In this document: positions 57,101-64,000 of the stretch, in pieces
Layout: every line of letters begins with the position of its first letter
Numbering within the stretch: the first letter of the stretch is position 1
DNA from: Bradysia coprophila
Lineage: Eukaryota; Arthropoda; Insecta; Diptera; Sciaridae
NCBI RefSeq assembly: GCF_014529535.1
Contig: NC_050737.1
Span: forward strand, 558,001-622,000
Reading direction: 5' to 3'
Length of the DNA stretch: 64,000 bases
Position numbers and translations under genes: made by a program
Notes under the pieces: generated by a model
Told to the model about the DNA's origin: nothing
What the model saw: only the letters and a program-made list of their open reading frames with translations
Database searches by the model: none

Positions 57101-60100
57101 TTTTGTACATTACGTCATTTGTTCTAATGTTATGTCTGCATTCTAATGCAGACAACTGCGATTCTCCCATAAAACGTCAACGCTGTAACTGATATTTTTC
57201 CGTACAGTGAAAATTTTCCCTTCGCATTGTAACGTTTTGTTGTTGTCCGCTTCGATGTGCCTAACAATTACGGTATAACATTTCTAATTGATCGAATAGC
57301 CGTTCGTAAATAGTGAACCGATATTGGATTATAATTTGTTTGCACTGCGGGCGAGACAGTGACAATTTATAGTGTTTAGTGTTTCGCATCGTTCCGTCGT
57401 GTCTGTTTAGGAAAAAATGCATTGTACCTCACCTGGAAGTGAACCGAATCGTTTACATGATTTGGTTAATGCAAGTGTTGTGCGAAATAGTGTTGAAAAT
57501 GGTTTAATCAAAGATGAACTGAAGTTTAATCGGACGGATAGTGTTGTCTCGGATGAATTGGAAAAGCAAATTTATGATGACCCGTGTGAACTTATGGATG
57601 ACTGGACGTCTCCAATGCATATACCGCGTAGCCGAAGTTGGCTGTGCTGTCCCGACACAATGTCTGGTGAAGAACAGCCGGAATTTCAGCGGCGAAACAA
57701 TTTTTTAGACTATCAACTGATTACGACCGAACCGAAATTACGACTTTCCACCGAAACAATTGACGTAAATATTTTAGTGTTGTTGCATCAGACAGAACGT
57801 AGAAATATATCAATTTTAGGCCATTTGTTCATTCTATCATGCGCTCATGTAAATGATGTAAAAAAAATTTACGGGAACTGAATGTGATTATTTCCTCATT
57901 ATTGAACGAAGCCTACGAAATATTAATTACATTTCCTTTGCTGATGGGGCTTTTGCATTATGGTTATTTAATTGTTTGTTTTGAAATATTATTTGACCTT
58001 TAAATAATATTGATTAATTTCGAAGAATTTACTAAAGTAGTACGTGGGCTGTCACAGAAGCGAGAGAACTGGAATGAACGTTAAACGTTGTCGGGGCAAT
58101 GTGCTTTTTTTTTCCTTTTGTAAAATACTTTATTTAGGTTGCTATCGTCGGTATAATGTATTTTCTCGCCTCTTTTTCTTAACCTTGAGTGTACCGTACT
58201 GAATATCTACTTAAAAGAAATGTTACGTAGCAACAATATTGTGGAGATTAAAAAGAGTTTAGAGATTCTTTCGCTACATGCACAGTGCATGATGCACTTT
58301 ATTACTGCAGGGATTTGTCATAAAGCTGTAAGGGTTGAATACTGTCATGTTCAGTTGATTCATCTTCAATCCAGATGTGGTAATAGCAATCAATAAACCA
58401 ACTAAATCGCAAGAAAAATATGTTGATGGTAAAGAGTACTTCCAGTGTACAATTTATTTAAATAAATCAGATCATAAGATTTGGAATTAATTGAGAAAGT
58501 CAAATGTTACAGAAACTCTCCAAAAAAAATCCTACACCAAACGTAAATGACTTAGAAACTTTTTTCCCTTTTACTTTTCTTCAATCCACACATGAAATCT
58601 TACCAAAGAGGGATTCTTTTGAAAAACAGCCTACCGAAATCGGACGCATTTTGCAGTGGAATTTTTAATATGTACCTAGAAAGGACTTCGACCCTAGAAG
58701 CCAAAACCACTTTCAAAAAAATTCTTCGAAGCTTGTGTGGCTGGTGAAAGATGAGGAAAAACCGAAAAATTCCAATTTTCTTACAAAAATTTCTCCAGTT
58801 ACACGAGCCCTACAGGGTCGTGTGGGTTGTCATTAGAAAGGTAATCACATGTACTATTGTTCCGAATAGAGACTTATTGGTTTTAAAATTCATCCACACT
58901 GAAATACGTGCAGGTTAAGTTTTCAACCGAAGACTTACACTGTTCTTACAGAAATTTCTCGAGGTACACAAAACGCACATGGTTGTGTGGGGTATCATTT
59001 GAAAGGTAATGTTATGTGCTTTTAGGCTTTTCCCAAATAGAGACTTATGGGGATTGCATGCATATGCGGTGAAATATGGGCACTTAAACATTTCAACTTC
59101 TATTTCATCACATATGCATCCAAACCACATAAAACCCTACTTGGCCCAAAAGCACATAAAATTACCTTTCAAATGATACCCCACACAACCATGTACGTTT
59201 TGTGTACCTCGAGAAATTTCTGTAAAAACAGTGTAAGTCTTCGGTTGAAAACTTTGTCAAACAATATACTTGTTTGAATTGTCAAGATTTGTGTTTCACC
59301 CGCCTTCGTAAGTGTCTTAACCTGTTCTTTCATAACCTTGGCTGATATGTGGTATTTGAGTAACGGAAAGCAGAGTTTCTAAGCTAATTTCGTTGACTGT
59401 ATTAAAAAAAAATTGTTTTTTACGAAATATGACATGGAACACCACCGTAAGATCTTTATGAATATTCAACTTTTTCTTACTAGGGATTATAGTTATCATT
59501 GTTTAAAATAAATGTCAACATTTTGAAAAATATTACTCAAAATGAACGGTTAATATAACAGTTGGACCCATAACCTGTAGGGCTTTCTGACAAATTTTTC
59601 AGTGTTACGTGACTGCCGATAACACCCGTGTGTGAAATTAATAGGACATTCAATATTTTTAACATGGTTGGCAACAGACCATTAGAGTATCCGTAGGAGT
59701 ATTTAATGATATTGCCTGCACACTAGTGTAATAAAGTGGTTTTGTCAAAATAATAAATTCTTTGCTGTTGATTATTTCGACATCAAAGTACAAAAAATCT
59801 TTTTCGATACTTGTATGGCTAGAGGCTATTAATATTTGCTTCAATTGTATAGAAAGTTAAAAAAAAAATGTAAAATGATTCTGCAAGTAAAAATAGTTAT
59901 TTATACTACAAGAACTGTAAAGGGTATTTTGTGTTCGAGAAATGGTAAATGGTTCGATGCGAAGCCGAGAGAGAACATAAAATACACATACAGTTCTTGT
60001 AGAATAAAATTTTTATACATTGAGCGCTTAAACGCACTTTATTTGACCAAAAACAAAACACACAGTACAAAAACAAAAACGCTCTTTGTACCTTTACAGT

Positions 60101-63100
60101 TCAACTATAAAACTTATATACGCGACCATAAAGCTTATGTATTGGCTTATGTATTTGATGTTTATACGCGAATCGCAAAGCCTTCTTTATATCGAGGTTT
60201 GCGGTCAGATAAAGTGCGTTTTTTAAACGAGAAATATATAAAATGTTACAATTGAGGTGATCCATATAATTTGTATGGGTCGAATATGGATTGCTTTCAT
60301 TCTTATTTAACGGAGAATTTTTTACAATCTAATCATCCTTTTAATTAGAACACTGTCCACGAATGTAAAACGAATGTCGTTATCCATTCAAACTATACGA
60401 TTTTTCAATTATATTTCAACCTGTGGGAGAAATATTTTAAAACATTTTGCAAGCAATTCACACGAATTGTGTACGTGTGCTCATTAAGTTATGCGTGTAA
60501 TGCGTTTAACATGATAAATTAAAAGGAATTTCTATTTCAGCAACTGTAACGACTGTGTGAAGAGACTTCTCTAAATTTTGCTTAGATATTCTTTTGAAAT
60601 CAGCGCATCGACAAAGTCGTACCCTATTTCCACCAGGTGTGGGGGTGATTTTTATATATATAGGTTTCCTATCCATGTATCATGTCACCTTCAATTTAAG
60701 AAAAAAACAAACGAAAAATAAACTTTTCTTAAAACATTATTCTATTCTTCTATCAACAGCTTCAAGTGGCGGCGCTATCAGCACTGAAAACTGAAGTCCT
60801 AGAATTATCGGCTCGATTACAACATTCAGAACGGGAACGTGAAATGATGCAACGGAAACTCAACGAGGCTAACGATGAAAAGGAACGCTCCCAAAGACGA
60901 TTGGAATCGGTTGGAGCTGCTAATGAAAGTCGCATAACAGAAATGCATTGCATCATTGTCGAGTTGAATAAAAAATTAAAATCGAAAAATGAAAACGCCA
61001 TAATCGAGGAACATGAACCGGACGGAAGCGGTTGGTTAAGAATTTTTTTTTGTTTGATACATTTTCCCCTCTAATTGCACATTTCTTTCAGTTTCTGAGT
61101 TAAGTTTCCAAGACGGTTCGGTCTATAATTCCGAAATGGAATGCACAAATCTAGAACAAGAATCTCAGACTGAGCCCTTGGACACAAAACTGGTTCAACC
61201 CACCCTACGCTCAGACAGTCCTTGCTCATTACCTCCACCTGCAACGTCCTCTCAACTTCAAGTTCAAGCAATGCATGAAGAAATACTTCATTTGCGTGGT
61301 CAAGTTGCCCTTCTTCAATCTCAATTGGCCTCGGACAGAGATAAGCTAGATGACGATCACAACGAAATTCTGAACACAGGCCATGATCAGCTCCCGTTGT
61401 CACCGCGCGAAAGATCCAACTATACAAGCGACGATCTGTGCGAAACAGCTGAAATTTTTGAAGTTCCTCTCACAACCGATCAAGAGTTCATAAAGCAATC
61501 AACAGCCAAGTACACAAAAACTAATAAGGTAACGCTTCCATCATCCCGTGGAGTTTCGCCGGTGGTTCAACTATTCGGAAGTATTAATTCCCTGAATAAG
61601 CCACAACTGAAAAGCCTTTCAGCTGAGACGCCAGTTTCGAAAATGGCAGAGAGAGTACGTCTTCGTCGGACCATAGAAGAACACCACATCACCGGAACAG
61701 ATATCATGAATAGTGGGATCTGTACCACTGAAATAGCTGAACATCTTGTGTCAGACTTGCTTCAATCGGATATAAATACCAATGAAGATTCGCCACAACT
61801 GCAAAATGAGGTGCAACGATTACATCGTCGCATTGAACATCTACGTATTCAAAATTCTGTACTGTCAATAACACTGGCCGAAAGTAAGGCTCACTGTAAC
61901 CACTTATACCTGTTGTGCGGAAAATATGAATCGAATGCAGTGGCTCTGCATCAGGCATTGAACTGTAGTGACCGTGCCATTGAGGCCTATGATGTTATGT
62001 TGGCTTTGTTAGAAAGTCGTCTCGGAATTTTGGAAGATGCCATATCAGCTAATGAAAGCAGGAAGGCAGCTGAAGCAGTCGCCAAACATCTGCTCGATCG
62101 TTTAGACAGCGAGAAAAATTTGCATGGCAACAGTCTGGGTCCATGGCAAGATGCTGTGGTCATTTATGCGAATAGTTCGTCGAATACAGTGCCATGGACG
62201 GATGAAGATGACACGCGGTTACGCGGCCATGTATCAAAATTAAAAGGTCAAAGAGCCTCAATACAAAACACTGTTGTTACACTAGAGTCACCATTCTGCG
62301 GCGATGAAGAGAAAAACGTTAACGATGAACTGTCGCAGATGACGAATAGGCGAATGGATCTGGAGACAGCTGTTCTAATGCAGGAATTGATGAGTATGCG
62401 TGAAGAACTAAGCGAATTCAAATTTCGAGCTGAACAAGCCGAACGGGAAAAGAACAATACCATTGGTAGATTGAGTGTGATGCAAGAGGCACTCCTACAT
62501 CTGCAAGCTCAATTAGCTGACTCGGAGGCTCTTCTATCGATGAACAATAAGGTAATGTCGGAATTTCTGATCAAACGTTTTCTGAACTTTGCGGTAACAT
62601 TGAAAATCGTTACAGGATCGTACGTCGTACACGGAAGCCGAACATACTGCTGGCATTGAAAGAGAATTGGTGGAGGCATTGGCTCGAGAATCTCGATTGA
62701 AGGCTCGTTTACAGGGACTAGCTGGATCATTGGAAGCAGCCACCAAATCGTCGGAGGAGAAATACATTCAAGTACAAAATACCGTTTCTGAACTGAAGCA
62801 AAAGGAAAAGTGAGTGTTCAATAGGGTGGTGGCACCAGTCTCCAGACACGTACCAGTAGTTCTTTCATTCAAAAGTTTATCAACGAAACAACAATAGCTG
62901 TCCGACTACTTGTACACGTCCGGAGACTGATAAGTAATCGATTCCGTTTTCATCGACCGAAACTTCTATGCGCTCAATACCTCGTAAACCACGAAATGCG
63001 TTTAACGTTTTCGTTCCGCGTTTTCAGATCATTAACCCAGTCGTTGGACCGGTGCAAACGGAAATATCAAACCCGTTTGCGTAAATTGGAACAACAGATG

Positions 63101-63166
63101 CTTGAATTATCACTGAAGAAAGGTAGCCAAAGCCCACTGAAACTAGTACCCGAAACTACATTGTAA
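54166..63166 (+). CDS. MCC: MCC homologue, coiled-coil PDZ-ligand protein
   Basis: Isoform A uses exons 54166-54612, 60760-61030, 61092-62551, 62616-62809 and 63028-63166, all in phase, for 836 residues. An alternative first exon at 57417-57764 gives 803. The MCC signature is clear: LQVAALSALKTEVLELSARL, the PDZ-binding-MCC domain region RLHRRIEHLRIQNSVLSITLAESKAHC and LLCGKYESNAVALHQAL, DLETAVLMQELMSMREELSE, then RESRLKARLQGLAGSLEAATKSSE and KRKYQTRLRKLEQQML. The C-terminus ETTL is a class I PDZ ligand like human ETSL. Most of the protein is coiled coil. Human MCC is a cytoplasmic and membrane-associated regulator of cell migration and Wnt signalling. The 6-kb first intron is loaded with MITEs and hairpins. 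Confidence 0.93.
54613..57416 (+). other. MCC intron 1, first part
   Basis: Non-coding intron with one hAT-like MITE (55458-55650). The frames at 56517-56810 and 56889-57146 show no motif. The last 300 bp probably form the promoter of the alternative first exon. Confidence 0.5.
55458..55650. mobile_element. hAT-like MITE filled with GAGAAATT repeats
   Basis: 193 bp with inverted ends CAGGGACTATTTT. TTTTCCAT is present at 55450-55457 and again at 55651-55658, an exact 8-bp target duplication as in hAT elements. The interior is almost entirely TTTGAGAAATT units of slightly different length, like a captured satellite. Confidence 0.92.
57417..57764 (+). CDS. MCC: Alternative first coding exon of MCC
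   Basis: An ATG in good context (AAAAAATGC) opens 116 codons, ending in phase 0 at a GTAAAT donor. This is the same phase as exon 54166-54612, so either can splice to 60760. The peptide has a Ser-rich start, an acidic middle (SDELEKQIYDDPCELMDDW) and HIPRSRSWLCCP. No known domain was recognised. The preceding 100 bp lack other coding signal and may hold a second promoter, giving isoforms that differ only at the N-terminus. Confidence 0.65.
58919..59253. repeat. 335-bp long inverted repeat (hairpin)
   Basis: The left arm (58919 to about 59030) begins AGTTTTCAACCGAAGACTTA and includes AAATTTCTCGAGGTACACAA and TGTGTGGGGTATCATTTGA. The right arm repeats these in reverse up to 59253 with few differences. 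A more diverged direct copy of the left arm precedes it at about 58765-58890, sharing CTTACA.AAATTTCTC and AATAGAGACTTAT. Transcription through the intron would give an RNA hairpin of about 100 base pairs. Confidence 0.88.
59892..60010. repeat. Foldback repeat
   Basis: CTACAAGAACTGTAAAGGGTATTTTGT near 59907 is mirrored by ACATAAAATACACATACAGTTCTTGTAG near 59974-60001. Confidence 0.65.
60029..60223. mobile_element. MITE with AAACGCACTTTAT termini
   Basis: AAACGCACTTTATTTGACC at the left and GGTCAGATAAAGTGCGTTT at the right form inverted ends with one mismatch, about 195 bp apart. An open frame of 139 codons crosses both this and the neighbouring foldback and is probably fortuitous. Confidence 0.65.
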
Positions 63167-63354
63167 ATTCAGATGCCATATAATAAGGTACAGTAGATCA
63201 CCGATTTGTTTACTAATTAATGTTCTTGTCTGAGCCGATGGCAAGGGTTGCGATGACACAAGTAACAAAAGATGCTCATTGACGTTACTAGTTTATGAGA
63301 GTTAGAATGGTTGAATTGAAATGATTGCTTGTGTTATATTGACTGTGGATGTTA
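63167..63354. other. MCC 3' UTR
   Basis: Non-coding sequence directly after the MCC stop. The UTR probably continues through the MITE to a later poly(A) site; AAATAAAAG occurs near 63717. Confidence 0.5.
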
Positions 63355-63499
63355 GGAGCCATTCATAAAGTGCGCACGCAGTGTGCGGTCATTTTTTGAC
63401 CCCCTCCCCCCCGTTTCGCACGCGATTTTCCATATAAAACGTTCAAATTTCAGACTCCCCCTCCCCCCTTAAGTGCGTGCGCACTATTTGAATGGCCCC
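63355..63499. mobile_element. Harbinger-like MITE, TTA target duplication
   Basis: 145 bp flanked by TTA at 63352-63354 and 63500-63502. Inverted ends are GGAGCCATTCATAAAGTGCG and GGGGCCATTCAAATAGTGCG. The middle has a C-rich run (CCCCTCCCCCCCG) and a second CCCCCTCCCCCC. A three-base TTA duplication with GGGCC ends fits the PIF/Harbinger group. Confidence 0.82.
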
Positions 63500-63502
63500 T
63501 TA

Positions 63503-64000
63503 GGTGAGTCCGAGTCGACTGTTCGATTGCTTGAAGTTCAGTCACAACTCTTTCCATTGGTTAAATTAGAAGCGAATTAGAGGCACAGAACCGTAATTTA
63601 TAACTAAAAGGCAAATCATCTTCGTTTACCTTTTTTGTTTTATTTAGTTGAGCGTTGACTCAGTTTGTAAAACGATAAGACGCTGTTTATTGAACCTAGT
63701 CTATAGTTATTTTAGAAAATAAAAGAAAAATATTTCAAAGCAAAGTAAAAAAAAAGAAAATATGTGAAAGTGAAGCCTGAGAAATTAATAATTAATGAAA
63801 AACAAAGAAAATGAAGACAAAGAAAACGTTCAGCGAATCTTTACTGTTGGGAGACAAGAAAAAAATGCGTACCTCAATTGAGTAATTAAGAAAATACAAA
63901 TTCAAGTGGCTGAATAGTTGTCTTTCTTTCCTAAATTTTATTCGATAATAACAGCCTTTACGCTACGGAAATATTATAGTCAATGTTGCCTGCACAGAAC
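63503..64000. other. MCC 3' flank
   Basis: AT-rich sequence that probably contains the rest of the MCC 3' UTR and the following spacer. No gene is recognised. Confidence 0.5.

Larger units (their letters stand above)
57765..60759 (+). other. MCC intron, second part, with hairpins
   Basis: Non-coding intron holding a long inverted repeat (58919-59253), a diverged direct copy of its left arm (about 58765-58890) and two further foldbacks (59892-60010, 60029-60223). No gene is recognised. Confidence 0.5.

Noticed and set aside
58915-59277. Two open frames on opposite strands with similar peptides
   Set aside because: Their similarity is caused by the inverted repeat at 58919-59253, not by coding homology.
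59836-60255. Open frame of 139 codons in the MCC intron
   Set aside because: It runs across two foldback elements, its composition is that of AT-rich repeats, and no motif is visible.

Overview
The window is nuclear DNA of an insect. It is AT-rich, with short GT-AG introns, a His tRNA, a chitin-binding cuticle gene, a ZAD zinc-finger gene, a CYP3-clan P450, and many foldback or MITE-type elements in the introns and spacers. The mix suggests a fly, perhaps a nematoceran, but that placement is inference from gene content only.

Layout. At 23-1185 (+) lies CCDC97, a spliceosome-associated protein, followed by tRNA-His(GTG) on the minus strand at 2216-2287. From about 4.06 to 6.6 kb there is a nested inverted-repeat element with a hairpin inserted in one arm. 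At 8916-10863 (+) a secreted protein with a selenoprotein P N-terminal domain is interrupted, in frame and at the family's selenocysteine position, by a single TGA. Between 11 and 18 kb the DNA is AT-rich with several MITEs. BTBD7 occupies 18228-22425 (-). TAB1, the TAK1-binding pseudophosphatase, lies at 24384-26184 (+) in seven exons. A 5'-truncated LINE with a target duplication lies at 26922-27872 (-). COQ2, for ubiquinone synthesis, lies at 28639-29954 (-). A nuclear-looking protein with two internal repeats lies at 33213-34988 (+).

From 36584 to 41666 (-) an eight-exon ZAD/C2H2 transcription factor carries two complete genes of opposite orientation inside its introns: an intronless GNAT acetyltransferase (37738-38271) and a coiled-coil protein (38798-39955). 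A small RR-type cuticle protein follows at 43216-43628. Then come a 128-bp MITE (45738-45865) and, 95 bp further on, a 3.2-kb pogo/Tigger-type DNA transposon (45963-49127) with nearly the same termini. The transposon's transposase has lost the region of the third catalytic acid. An intact seven-exon P450 lies at 49335-51715 (+). MCC, with two alternative first coding exons and a C-terminal PDZ ligand, spans 54166-63166 (+).

The genes do not form a pathway; this is an ordinary insect gene neighbourhood. The most notable items are the selenoprotein P-like gene with its in-frame TGA, the gene-in-intron arrangement around the GNAT and coiled-coil genes, the pogo element beside its MITE, and at least three MITE families defined here by termini and target duplications. 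Exon models were assembled by hand from splice signals and frame continuity; each internal phase was checked arithmetically, but no database search was possible.
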